From positions 11,474,638-11,538,637 of the forward strand of contig OU342816.1 in assembly GCA_910591455.2 (NCBI GenBank): a stretch of 64,000 nucleotides of DNA, read 5' to 3'. This document shows positions 29,101 through 40,128 of the stretch, piece by piece. Position 1 is the stretch's first letter; every line of letters starts with the position of its first letter. The translations under genes were made by a program, and so were the position numbers. Origin of the DNA: Pholis gunnellus (lineage: Eukaryota > Chordata > Actinopteri > Perciformes > Pholidae). The notes under the pieces were generated by a model. It saw only the letters and a program-made list of their open reading frames with translations, was not told the origin of the DNA and made no database searches.

Positions 29101-32100
29101 TCAGGTTAGAAAAGTCAAATTGATTAAACCCTTTCTGTTGCATGAATATTAAGACAGACTTAATTTGAGGTAGGACAGAGAGCCACCTCTCCCCTGGCTA
29201 AGACTGAAGTGAGAGCCTTGTTGCTATTGTAACAATTTGTTTACGTTAGCTAGTTAGCTAACGCCAACTGACTCAATGTTAACTATTTCAACTGTTTAAC
29301 AATATCCATTAAGCTAGCTAACTTTTAACTATTAGCTTAACTATTTTGACTGTTAACCCATTACTTTAAAAAAATGTTTAACTAACGTTAGCTAACTAAC
29401 CTATTTTATTTAAACCGCTAACATTAACGTTACTTTTAGCTCACTATTTCTATTGTTTATCCAACTTTTTTGGATTCTTGTACCCCGTTCTTGAATCGTT
29501 TATGAATAACCTAAACAGTTCTAACGACAGTTGAATTTATGCATTTTAGCTTTCATTCTTTTCCTGTGCTTTGTGTGATGGCGCTGTTGCATCTGCCATT
29601 TGTTCACTTCAGTGAAGTGTAATTTGACCCACAATGCATAGCGCAAGAGTTTTATACAAGTCACTCATAGGGAAGTTTATGCTACGGTCGATGAGTTTAT
29701 GCAACAAGTGTCTATCAGGTCTGACTAAAAGTTATGTTTAAGACAAAGACGAGGTCTATGGTCACGCAACTGGCCGCTGCAGGTTGAAGTGTACTGACTT
29801 GGCGTAGGCCTTCTCCAGCAGAGCACTCCAGAATTCGTTGTTGTCTTTTGAGTGACAGTAGATGAGTTCACCGTTGACTGTCGGCAGCTGGTCGTCCACC
29901 ACCACATCCACCCACACTCCAAACACCCAGAACTGAAAGTGGAAGATTCCAGCATAGTTCTCTGGGTGTTTTTGATCCCACTCCTGCGTCGTGTGGTCAG
30001 GAATTACCTGGAAACACACACACACACAAACACAATACAACAAGTGTGATTAATGGGTCATTTCCAGTGTGTTTTGCAGCTCAGTTACTTTAAGTGTAAC
30101 TTGGTCCTTGACTTAAATAAAAGCAAAACAGGAAACGTGGAAAAAAAACATGCAGTGATGGGTCCAGCCAGCCAAGGTTCAAACCAGGGACACCCTGCTC
30201 AGGGCATTTCTAAGTAACCAATCAAGGCGCCCCTCTTTGTAAACTTTTAAAAGAACTTAATAGATATCAAAATATGTGACATTGCTGACATTTGAGCTTC
30301 CATTGGTTCCTCTTCCATAATTGCCATTAACTTAACCTAGCAAATTTTAGACACATCAGAAACTATCTCTCTCTAAATGCAGCCAAGATATTTATGCATG
30401 CCATGATCCTTTCCCACATGTCCTACTGCATTACATGTTGGGGGCAGGCTGGTGAAACAGCCATAAGACCTCTTGAGTCATTATATAAGCAAATAATAAA
30501 AATCCTGGACAAAAGGCCGTTGCACTTTCACCATTGTAGGGTATTGGAGAAGCACAATCTACTGAGCTTTGACAATTTTAGATTGTTCTCAAATTTGTGC
30601 CTGGTCTATAGACTTTTAAATGGTTTGGCCCCTCCTCCACTCCGTGACTTTGTATACACTCGCTCAGTAACTTCCATTCGATCAGCAAGAATATCCTCTA
30701 CACTAGGGCTGGACAATTAATCGCATTTTAATCGCGATCACGATTTTGGCTGCCACAATTAAATGAGCATGATCGTCAGCGATATTGACGTTTAAAATGC
30801 TGTGCTACATATCAAATCAAGCGCTTCCTCAAATAACAGTCAGCCAACCACCAGGGGGCGAACGAGATGGGAGGTGTCATGCGCGCACCCTGTAGAAGAA
30901 GAAGAGTAGCGAGCCGGGAGCTTGAAGGACGAGTACTTGTGCTTAATTTATTTACACACCGCCATGTAGCGCACCCCCCCCCCCCCCCCCCCCGCCAAGC
31001 ATCTACGGTCTGGTGACTGGGCATTAATGAATATTTGCGATAAATAATCGTGATCTCAATATTGATAAAAATAATCGCGATTATGATTTTGGCCATAATC
31101 GTGCAGCCCTACTCTACACTAGATTATAAAATACCATTTCGGTGCACTACTTTTGGACAATCTGCCTTCTCTGTAAAAGCAACACATCAGTGGAACACCC
31201 TGGCTGAAGGTGTGGGGAGCTGCAGCTCTATTAGCACTTTTAAATCCAACTTAAAAGGTATTTTAAAAGCTGCAAAACACTGACCTCAATTCTTGTGGTC
31301 TTTCTGACTTGATTTTATTGACAAACATTAATTTCTGATATGCTATTTGTGTGTAGCGTTGTATTGAGTGTCTTGTATGTTCCTTATGGTATATCTTTGT
31401 ATTATGTCTTTTCCTTTTACTGTGTTGTCTTGTCCTTGTTTGACTTGCCAAGGTACTGCAGATGCAAATTAGCTTAAGCTACAATCTGGTACAGTGCATC
31501 GAATGGTGACATTTATGTTTAAACTGTACATGGTGCCTTTTAAATAAATTGTATTAATTTCCCATTTCCTGCCTGCCTTCTGTTCCATTTGGACTTTCGA
31601 AGTTTATTTAGTCAATAAATCCTGCTGCTGCCTCCTCATCTGTTGATCTGCTTTTCCAAAAATAAATCTCTTGAGATTTAAGAGTAAAAGTATTATGATT
31701 ATGTTAAAAGATATAATAGGTCTGTAATATTGGGATTTGGATTGTATAATCTACCAGCAAAGACAAATGTGTCGTATAAGTCGTTTTGGTTTTACTGACA
31801 TCGTGCCGCAGGTGAATTACTGCTGACCTGATTTGACCTGAGCTGCCAGCTGGTTACATCATTTTACCCGAACCATTTTCCTTAGTGCTGCTGTACCTGC
31901 AGTTTATTCCTTGGCGCTACAGTACATAAGCCTTATTAAAATGTGGTTACCAACATTAAAGATGCCAGCCCTTTGGCTCACATCTTCACAAGCAAATTAA
32001 CTCACCTTCTTCCAGAGGTGTGGCTTCAAAGCCAGGCAGGAGCAGGCTGCAACGAACCAACAGTTTCCCACATCTCCCTGGTTCAGGTCATGGGAGCTGA

Positions 32101-32429
32101 TGCCCTTCACAAACAGATGGGGCTCACTGCTTATCTCCTACAACAGAAAAGTGAAGATGGACGTTACACACTTATTCAGCATTCTGGTACAGTAAAATAT
32201 GACCATATTCATTTGTAGCAATAATTTCATTGCCTGATGTACCACTACCACCAGGGCCACTCACCCCTGGACGTTTCCACTCCACATAACCAGGAGGTGG
32301 TTTCTTGAAGTACAGCGATGCATTTATGGCTGGGAACTCTGGATCCTCAAATAGCTTCTTGTTGTTGATACAGTTGCTCTTGAGCATAGAGTACTGCTGG
32401 TTTTTGTACGGGACAGCAGAGGAGAACAT
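23143..32429 (-). CDS. capn6: Calpain-6-type cysteine protease, copy B (643 residues, complete)
   Basis: Twelve coding exons, 5' to 3' on the minus strand: 32265-32429, 32006-32137, 29799-30007, 28711-28903, 28439-28629, 28013-28090, 27720-27915, 27501-27623, 25352-25554, 24378-24499, 24138-24274, 23143-23325. Each is exactly the length of its counterpart in copy A, with no stop or frameshift and intact splice sites. Cys81 (GDVGNCWF), His251 and Asn283 are present. I count 37 residue differences from copy A: exon 1, 2; exon 2, 2; exon 4, 3; exon 5, 3; exon 7, 6; exon 8, 4; exon 9, 12; exon 10, 3; exons 11 and 12, 1 each; none in exons 3 and 6. One change replaces the conserved Trp of the KCWSS motif by Cys (exon 10). 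The gene looks functional but is diverging fastest in domain III. It could be named capn6b, but no nomenclature can be checked here. Confidence 0.92.
24590..24995 (-). mobile_element. hAT-like element remnant in calpain B intron, end deleted
   Basis: Counterpart of the element in unit A, lacking about 18 bases next to the terminal CCCTA. It also contains an extra A/T-rich stretch near 24,790-24,890 not seen in A. Confidence 0.45.
25577..25606 (+). repeat. (AAT)n microsatellite in calpain B intron
   Basis: About nine AAT units just upstream of exon 9, absent from unit A at the same site. Confidence 0.8.
26826..27165. repeat. Unit B-specific 340-base block in calpain intron
   Basis: Unit A reads straight through at 15,800-15,812 where unit B has this extra sequence. 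I see no inverted ends, target duplication or coding potential. It is either an insertion into B or a deletion from A. Confidence 0.6.
28983..29035 (+). repeat. (CATA)n microsatellite in calpain B intron
   Basis: About 13 CATA units at the site corresponding to the CA tract of unit A. It is the source of a spurious Met-Tyr-Val-Cys repeat frame on the minus strand running into exon 4. Confidence 0.9.
30155..30240 (-). repeat. tRNA-derived SINE-like fragment in calpain B intron
   Basis: Counterpart of the fragment in unit A with a few substitutions; the same B-box-like GGTTTGAACC is present. Confidence 0.35.
30340..31560 (+). mobile_element. 5'-truncated LINE (reverse transcriptase C-terminal end plus 3' UTR), in unit B only
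   Basis: A broken reading frame encodes the C-terminal end of a non-LTR retrotransposon polyprotein: LANFRHIRNYLS.., ILSHMSYCITCWGQ, FSNLCLVYRLLNGLAPPP, then after a 408-base insertion IPFRCTTFGQSAFSVKATHQ and a stop at 31,283. A 3' UTR ending in AAATAAATTG follows. It replaces about 270 bases present in unit A, so insertion came with a deletion. It sits in the intron between exons 2 and 3 of calpain copy B, in the antisense orientation. The family (L2, Rex or other) cannot be fixed by eye. Confidence 0.8.
30704..31111. mobile_element. Non-autonomous hAT element (408 bp) nested in the LINE
   Basis: The ends are TAGGGCTG and CAGCCCTA inverted repeats, with subterminal AATCGCGAT/ATCGCGATT words. 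It is flanked by a perfect 8-base target duplication CTCTACAC (30696-30703 and 31112-31119), the hallmark of hAT elements. Removing the element and one duplication rejoins the LINE reading frame (SST-LDYKIPFR). It contains a C run (about 30,976-30,994) and no transposase. Confidence 0.88.
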
Positions 32430-32488
32430 GGTCCAGGCGCTGAAGCTTCACAGCTGCAGAATGATGACAGACACCAGTCGTTGTCAGA

Positions 32489-32497
32489 CTTTATATA
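32489..32497 (-). promoter_or_regulatory. capn6: TATA box candidate, calpain copy B
   Basis: Identical TATATAAAG, 60 bases upstream of the copy B start. About 45 bases further upstream the two copies cease to align, because copy A carries about 570 extra bases, so the proximal promoters share the core but not the flank. Confidence 0.5.
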
Positions 32498-33698
32498 GAG
32501 TTTAGCTGTTGGGAGGATCTCCCTCTATTCTCCCTCATTTTTTTTGTGCGATACTTTAACTGTTGATCTTTTTGTCTCGTCACACTGACTACGTCTCAAT
32601 ATAATCATTTTGAATGAAATCTTGATATTTTATGTTTGCCAAGAGTAATACATTAAAGCATACTGAAGTTAATTTACTGGAAGCGGCAAGAAAATGCCAG
32701 GAAGCGTGATCTTCACAACAAGACCCAAAACAATATAAATATATTTTACCAATTAGTTGTAAAAAAAGAATTAACCAGATCTGACCGGCAGAGAGAAATT
32801 AAATGTCTGGAACTGAAACGGCACAACATCTAAATTTAGGTGATAATACCTTGGATGTAAATATGAAAAAAAAATACTAGATGTAATCTGGAAAACAAGA
32901 AGAGGAATGGAGAGAAGACAAAAAAACAGCAGCCTGAAACATGTTCCTTCCTGCGCCACAATAAAGAAGTTTCGAAATGCTTTACCTGCCTGTATCGCCC
33001 TCCCCCGCACAAGAGGCCTACTTATGCACCACATGCACATTGTTCGAACCACACCCAGGCTGTTTGTTCAATTCACAATTCATTTTATTACCTTACCTGT
33101 TATTGTTTAACGTGACATTAGGAAGAAGGAGTGAGATACCTTCAAGACGTCATAGTCACCATATGTTTTTGACTGAGAAAATGAATCATTCAGTGGCTCT
33201 GGGTGTTCGGGTAAACAAGGTTGTGAGTCTGTGTTATCTGTTTGAGAGTTTCTGGCTAAAGTTTGTTTGGTTATTTGCTCTTCTTTAGTGGATTGTAAGT
33301 GTAACAAAAGGCCTGTAAAACATTTCCTTTATTACATCGACAACATTCGTTTACAGTATTTGGTCTTATATTCTGCGTTTGGTAATTGTAATATGTGTAA
33401 AGGTGACAGCAGGTCACATTCCATTCGGTGCCGGCACTCTGTGGTGATATTTGGGACATTGTTTTAAAGTCTTTGTCTTTTTCAGCGCTGTCCCAGCAAG
33501 AAAACGAACACATCAGATCAGACAACATATATGATCTGGCTGCAGCCATGTTTAAATATTTCACATTTTAAAGAGGAGTTTGTACTGACTTGTACCTGAG
33601 AAAACTGCTTCGTAAAGTATCAAATGGACACAGAAGTGTAAAACACCCCTTGTAGACTCATCAGCACGTCATTTAGTAACATAAAAGGTAACACTCAC

Positions 33699-33900
33699 CT
33701 GTGGTGAGCGGTCTTTTCCTTGCAGTGATGAGCTCAAAACACATTCAACGTCCTCTTGTCCTGTTCGATGTGTTCACATCAATCCAACATATCTGTTACA
33801 AGAAACAACAGATTTTTCTTAGAACCAAACCCAGTTTCTTCAGTATCAGCTTCAGGCTACGAGGGCTTCCCCAAACACGTTCATTCGCATACAAACACAG
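33699..33900 (-). other. capn6: Possible 5' non-coding exon of calpain copy B
   Basis: Counterpart of the candidate exon upstream of copy A, with the same CACAG|GTGAGT donor. The far end is not defined. Confidence 0.3.
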
Positions 33901-34109
33901 CCTGAAAACCTCTCTGCAGCAGGAGGGGTTATGCTGATTGCAAGGAGGGATGGAAGGAGACTGAAGTTGAACACCTTCTCACTCCCAGCACTCATAGGTA
34001 AAACAAGCCAACACTTGTCCTTTTGAGCGTTTGTTATATTACGATAGCAGATGTTAATTCATTTGTTGTGCCTCACACATATAAGGAAATCCTGCTTTTG
34101 GCCAGAGGT

Positions 34110-36841
34110 CGGTAAAACTGAGCAAACTACAACTAATGAGCTTAGTGTGAACTGTGGTAATACAATAAATTGGCAGGCTCTCTGCAATATAGCAGCAAAA
34201 AACTATTTACTTTGTAAAGATAAAGTGGAGTACTCAGGAAAACAATGTAAGCCCTGTCTGGTATCTTGCACCTTTAATGTTAAGGAGCACAAGAGGAGCG
34301 TTGACTCCTTCAGACAGACAAATCTCGTCTGGAAAATTCCAGCTTTGAAACTCAGATCTGAAGAAGAATGCTAGTGGGGAGCCAACAGCAATGAGGTCAA
34401 TCCATGCAAGACCAAAGTAGACAGGAAGAAGAAGAAACCGAAGAAAATCATGAAATTAAAGTTAATCATTTGGATTAACTATGATGTGAGAGGACCACTG
34501 GGATGTTTCAGAGGTGATCACAAGTTCATGAGAAAAGGCTTGTTTGAGAGAGGGAAAGAAAAATGATCTAGTCACGAAGTGTTTGGCATGAACCTATTTA
34601 AAAAGAAGACCATCAGTAAGGCCTTTCACAGTGCACATTACACTGTACATGACTGTAGTTATGTACAGTGGTCTGATAGTGGCCACTAGGTCAAGGGTCA
34701 ATGGGTCTCTTCCTTGTGGCAATGTATACATTCACAGAAGATGTCATGCCAATTACACAAAAAAGCTAAACCCCTATTTGTTTGGCAAAATATTTACATT
34801 ATTGTCATTCTAAATATTAATATTTGAATGGCCAATTCAATATAGCGTATGTTAATTACATCCCTTTTTATTTATATAGCACAATATCACAAACCTGCAG
34901 AGAGCATGTGATTGACTGAAAGCTGAGTCAGTATAATGACAAACAGATTATGAAATATAAAATAGCATTATGAAAACTCATTGAAATAATGGCATTATTT
35001 AATAAAAACATTGTAAAGCTGTTAAAAATGAAATGTTTATGTTTAGTTGTTTCATAATATATTGCTTTAGATCTAGTTTTATAGTTTCATAATGGTGTAC
35101 TCGTTTATTTGATTCTAAACACTGTTCATATTTGGTCATTTAGACCGATTGGCCCACTCAGCGGGGTCTGAGGATGATGATGTCTGTCAGTTGGTCTGTT
35201 CTGCCAAACGATTTGTTCCAGAGAAAAATATCTCATCATCTACTCGCCAGATGTTTATGAAATTCTACGTGCACATTAGAAACATCAAAATGCGATGTGC
35301 CGATTTTTATGACATTTACAGAGTATATTCATGCTCCCTCGAGAATAAAACCTTTCATTTTGGACACTCCATGAGCTCTTTTTCAGGCCAAAAAGATACT
35401 TAAAATATGTCATAAACTGATAAGCACACTGAAATCAAACTTTCCACAGAGACTTTAACCACGTGTCCTTTAGCGCCACCCTGAGGACGAACTGTACACT
35501 TTCAACTCCACCGCTACGGCTCGGCAAACTGCACAATTATTGTATCACTATCTAGTATATTCTGTTCAATGCTTTGTTAATGTGGGATGTCAGGACCATC
35601 ACAGCCCCTTTGCTTCTATTAGCAGAGATTTATACGTTTCATTTTGCTGGTAGAAAAGCAGCAGCTGACAGCTTTCTGCTTGTACTCTCGAAGCCAGAGG
35701 GCAGTGAACTTTAACCCGAAACGTCGCCATGATATGAAATCTGAAACTTATCTAGAGCGTGAGAAGCGGGTTGGTCGTAAAAGCACAAGATATTTGGAAT
35801 AAGAGTACATTCTCTGGCACAAAATAAATAGCCAGAGACCACAATGTCAACTGCTCCTCAGGATCAGTGTCATCAGACTTTTGTTTACTAAATAATACCT
35901 CAGGAATTACAAATATGAATTCCTGCATTAAGTATTTCTACAAAGCCTGTGCAATAGGCATGTTCCTTTTCCTGTCATATTTACCATTACGTCATGCAGC
36001 CTCACTTCTGTGGAAACGTTAAAGCGCAGTAGCAGAAAAACTGTGGTTTTGCTGCTGATGGTTTTAAGAGTTTACAGCCGCTGAACACCCAGACAGGTGT
36101 TTTCAGTTAATCTGTCTGATTAGCGCTCTTCTCAGAACTGTGTGGATGTGTGAAGACTAATTGACTGACGTCTCCCTGAGTGTCATGTTAGCTTTCTTTC
36201 ACCTGTTAGGCCGGGACAAATTGCACCCATATCATTGGTATCGGTAGATGAAGAGTTGTAATTCCAAACAAAGCTTTGGCCACATGCAACCTGATCCTAT
36301 AATAAGCCAATAACTGAAAACACCTGTGTGGGTGTCGAGAGGCTTTAAGCTTGCATGACCTCCAATGGTTGGCAACAAAGACAGACATTCAATCATCACT
36401 GCCTGTGTTAAACATTTACAGTCCATTCATTGTACATTTACAGTACGAGATAGTGACTGATAACATTTTAGTTCCTGTTTCTTTGTTTTTGTTTGGCAGG
36501 AAGCTGACCAAAAAAATGTTTTAGTGAAGCCTCAATTGTTCTCATTAGGGAGAAGTTACAGCATGCACACATCATAGCCAGCAGACGGCAGGACATTCAT
36601 TAAGGTAAATGTGTGTCTGCCTTGTGCAGTAGGTAATAAAAAATGGCGTCTGTGTGCCCTGACTTGCAGCAGAGGCCGCCAGAGCAGCCCCGTCAGATCC
36701 AGTGTGGTATAATGTAGCAGGGAGGAGGAACAGAACACAATAAAAATATGCAGTTATAAATCTATATTAAAATACTGATATAAATACAGTAATATTGATA
36801 TTAAGTGATTTGCCTTCATATTAGGGTTTTGTGTTCATTAG
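34110..36841. other. Intergenic region between calpain B and dcx, no gene recognised
   Basis: Beyond the end of unit B the sequence is AT-rich. I see a possible old dispersed repeat at about 35,170-35,500 (words such as CATCTACTCGCCAGATGTTTATGAAATT and TTTAGCGCCACC resemble a common fish repeat) and a TTTATTTATATAGCACAA motif at 34,866. None of the short open frames has splice context or a recognisable product. Confidence 0.45.
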
Positions 36842-37105
36842 TTAGTTAGGTTTAGTTCTCTGCAGCGTTTGCTTAGCCTCCTTCTGTATTCTATCAAAAT
36901 CAGCTATGATCTTCCCCTGTTTTTGATAAAGTTCACAAGCTTTTTTATTCTGGTCTACGAGGGAAGACTTCTCCTCGTGCCATTGTTGATGTCCATTTTT
37001 CAGCTTGAGACGCTCAGACTCCAGCAGCTCCTGTGTTTCTTTCAGAGCTGCTGCGATCTTGTTTGTCTCCGCTTCAGCCGTTGTTTGACATGTTTGACAC
37101 AGATC
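36842..37105 (-). CDS. Unidentified coiled-coil reading frame, probable terminal exon or exon remnant
   Basis: A minus-strand frame of 87 codons ends at TAA (36842-36844) and contains no methionine. Just upstream is an acceptor-like CAACAG, and the first in-frame stop before it lies 24 bases beyond the CAG. The peptide begins DLCQTCQTTAEAETNK and continues rich in E, K, Q, A and L with heptad-like spacing (ETQELLESERLKLKN, later KKACELYQKQGKI and RIQKEAKQTLQ), typical of a coiled coil. Codon use is that of a real gene. I do not recognise the protein. It could be the last exon of a gene on the minus strand, a transposed exon or a pseudogene piece. It may overlap the dcx 3' UTR, on the same strand. 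Confidence 0.45.
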   Translation of the reverse strand, partial: DLCQTCQTTAEAETNKIAAALKETQELLESERLKLKNGHQQWHEEKSSLVDQNKKACELYQKQGKIIADFDRIQKEAKQTLQRTKPN

Positions 37106-40100
37106 CTGTTGCCATGGTGATAAAGATGGTTATGTAGTGATCTCCACATGAATACTATTTTTAACACAGAATCTTTTATCTATTTATACGTCTCCCGACA
37201 GATTCGTAGCACACATATGCACACGAACACATACTATTGCTTTGATTGTAAAATTCTGAGCGATGGATGAAATAGTGAAAAGTATTGTTGCATTGATTTG
37301 AGACTCTAAAATGTAAATTTATCATTGTGGTCATCATTGTAAAAAAAAACAACTCAAGACCAGAGAGGTGAAATACAACCGTTTTAATTGCAAAAGGATA
37401 CCGGTTAATACACTGAATGAACCACTGAAACAAGCCACTGTGACATTGCAAAATACCACTAAAAAGGACATTGTTAATTTCCAAGAAAAACAAAAAGTCA
37501 TTCATTCGATCAGAAAGGCATACATATGAAAGAACAGGAAGGGAGCGTATTTACACCACGATAAAGTGTCCTGTAGCTCTACAAAACAAAGTGTGTTGGG
37601 AGGCCTCATCATTCACCACGTTTAAAAATGTTTTACAAACAGCTGTTAACAAAGATCAAGCCTTCGAAGTCCTATTTAATTTTTATCAAAAGACAGTAAT
37701 CCTAAAAAAAAAAAAAAAGGCACCACTGTAGGTGATGAATTCACACCATCAGTCTTACATGGTGGAGGCAGGTTAACACAAGACAACACACATTTTCTGT
37801 TAATGCTTTATATGCTGTAGCGCTGTAATAAGCTGTAGAAAAATCATTGTTAGCATGTAAGGTTATACAGAACTGTGTGACAACAATTGGGAGTTTTGTA
37901 CAAAACGGCGGGTAAAGTGAGGTGCCCCTGCTGTTGGATTAGCGGATATTATTAGCTATTGTGCTGGCGTGACAGCTCTCCCTGCAGGAGAAAGATGTAG
38001 CTTTCAGCACCAGATCACTCCTACAACTTCACATCATCACAATCGATTACCTGAATGGACATTGTTTTGTCTTAGTTTATTTCTCATTACGCTATTGGGT
38101 ATAAAAAAGGTAATTCCTACCGAAAAGAAAAAAAATACTTTTAACTATTCTTGAATCCGAATGCATAGAATTGAAAAAGGATGCTACGTGTGCAGCATGT
38201 TTTTTTTTGAATAAAAAAAATGAATTGTCACGCGTTTAAATGCTGGCAAGTAGACCGTAAAGTGTCCGTTGCTGTGAGAAATAAGTAGCTCCCTTCTTTG
38301 TGCTTCAATGTCGTCCAATTTAGCGATTCTCAGGCTCGATTCCCTGCAAAGATCTGAGAAAACTCTTCTCAGTGGATTTGTAAGAAACACGACGCAAGTC
38401 GTGACGACAGAAAAGGAAATATGGCCGTAGAAAGTTGCACACAGAGGCTTGAAAAAAAAAAAAAGTACTAGTGTTAAGAGCTCATGTGAGCAACTAGAAA
38501 TAAATCCTAGACATACCCTTGATATAAATTAATAAAACTTTATACAAATTTTAAACCCACACAGATTTAGATGAACATTAAGTTTTCTGTATCAGAGAAC
38601 TATGCTGAGCCATGCAAAATAGGAGAAACCCAACTACTGTTTAGTGCCCTGATAGAACTCTAATTACCCCAAATGAGCAGGATGTGTGATTTAATCTCAA
38701 TGTTATTTTGATGCGTTAAAAGTAACATGCATAAATCTCCAGGTGTGCTTCCTCCAGCATATTTACTAACTAATAAAGTTACATATTTTCCCTTTTCTAT
38801 AATTATTGGTCTAAAAATCCTCATCATACTTAAAACATACTTTGGCTTTGACACCTTTATTTATTTATCTTTCAATTTCACATATTGTACTATTTAACGT
38901 CACCACCTGGCATAAAGGGAATGATTTAGACGGTATACTTAATGTGTGAGCTTTGTTTTTTTTTTAAAAAGGGCCTAATATTTCTTTCCTTTGGTTGTTT
39001 TTATGCACCATTTAGGTCCTTGAAATCAGCTTCGTCTTAAGTTTCATAATCATTCATCAATATCATGCACTGCGGTTTGTGAAAATCTAAAACACAGATG
39101 GTGTATACCATGTATAGCCTACTGTCTATGTAGAGGGTCAAAATAATGGAAACACCAACACAAAGACTTCACTGAGGGCTACGTGGGAGGCTTTTTCTTA
39201 CAAAGTTATTTCCTTGTCCCCGATTAGACAAGACGAATGCCAATTACTGCCAACATAAGGATTTTGAGGCCTCCATTGTGGTTTAAAAGTGTCAATTTAT
39301 AGATGGTTTTATAATCCTCTTGTTTATATATTCAGGTGGGAACATGAATTGAGGAGGCTTTGGCTTCTGATAATCCTCAGTCGGGAGCTGCATCCCACTC
39401 ATCCTCACCCTCTGTGGTGGGACTTCGTTTTGTTGGCGCTTCTTTTACTTTGACCATACCCTGTATCATGTTGAGCAAATGTTAGACGGACATTGTAGTG
39501 ACGTTATGGAAGCAGAGCAATGGGCAGAGATGTTATGATAGATAGCTATACACAGTATTTACAGCGGGTAAGAAAGACTTTATCGGGCTTAGCAGATTTC
39601 CCCTGACAAGGAACCATTACCTTTCACACCTTAGACTGTAGGACAGGAGGACACAGAGGAACGTTACGAATACAAGTGATAAAAAAGTTGAGTCAGCTCT
39701 GACTAACACCCCTAAAAATATCCATTTGCTGCTTGGAATTCTGTGACCGAAATATTAACGTAAAAGTGCATGCTTTAACAAAAATGTTTGAGACCAAAGT
39801 GACATTTTTACACCGTGTAATCTTGCTGGTCAGTGACCTGTGTGCCCTTTTTTGAGAAATAGTGGCTAACCTGCAAATGGAAACATATGTCTGAGCTGAA
39901 CAGTCACGACGTGGTCGAAACTGATTTGATAAGAAATAAAAAGAAAAACTGGTTTGTGTTATTCTCAGGCAGCAAATGGTGTCATAACCCTGGAGGCTAA
40001 GGCCTTAAAAAGAGAAAGAATGGTTCTCCTAGACAACAGGTGGCACTGTGAGTAAAAGTGGAAAGCAGCAGAGGTATAAAAACTTCTGTGTTTCAGGCCA

Positions 40101-40128
40101 AAAAGGACGCAGGCTGCAGGAGGAGAGT
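37106..40128 (-). other. dcx: Probable dcx 3' UTR (extent uncertain)
   Basis: Sequence downstream of the dcx stop. Mammalian DCX has a 3' UTR of many kilobases, so much of this is likely transcribed. A minus-strand AATAAATAAA lies near 38,857-38,868 and is one possible mRNA end. A minus-strand frame at 38,184-38,390 contains the helix-like stretch SLRIAKLDDIEAQRRELL but lacks clear splice sites. Near 39,135 the words GGGTCAAAATAATGGAAACACC match a common fish repeat end. Confidence 0.4.

Larger units (their letters stand above)
22375..34109 (+). repeat. Tandem duplication unit B (about 11.7 kb, direct)
   Basis: Second copy of the unit starting at 11,161, immediately adjacent with no more than a few bases between units. 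It carries calpain copy B. It is longer mainly because of a LINE with a nested hAT element (30,340-31,560) and a 340-base block (26,826-27,165) absent from unit A. It lacks the 570-base block upstream of the copy A promoter. After about 34,109 the sequence has no counterpart beside unit A. Confidence 0.93.

Noticed and set aside
30812..31096. Minus-strand frame with poly-Gly
   Set aside because: It lies inside the nested hAT element and the glycines come from the C homopolymer.
11161..34109. The possibility that the two calpain units are unmerged haplotypes
   Set aside because: They are head to tail with a unique junction, carry different transposons and have many replacement differences; allelic copies would not be expected to show this pattern.
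38184..38390. 68-codon minus-strand frame downstream of dcx
   Set aside because: It contains a helix-like stretch but also a low-complexity Phe/Lys end and no convincing exon borders; kept only as a side note to the coiled-coil finding.
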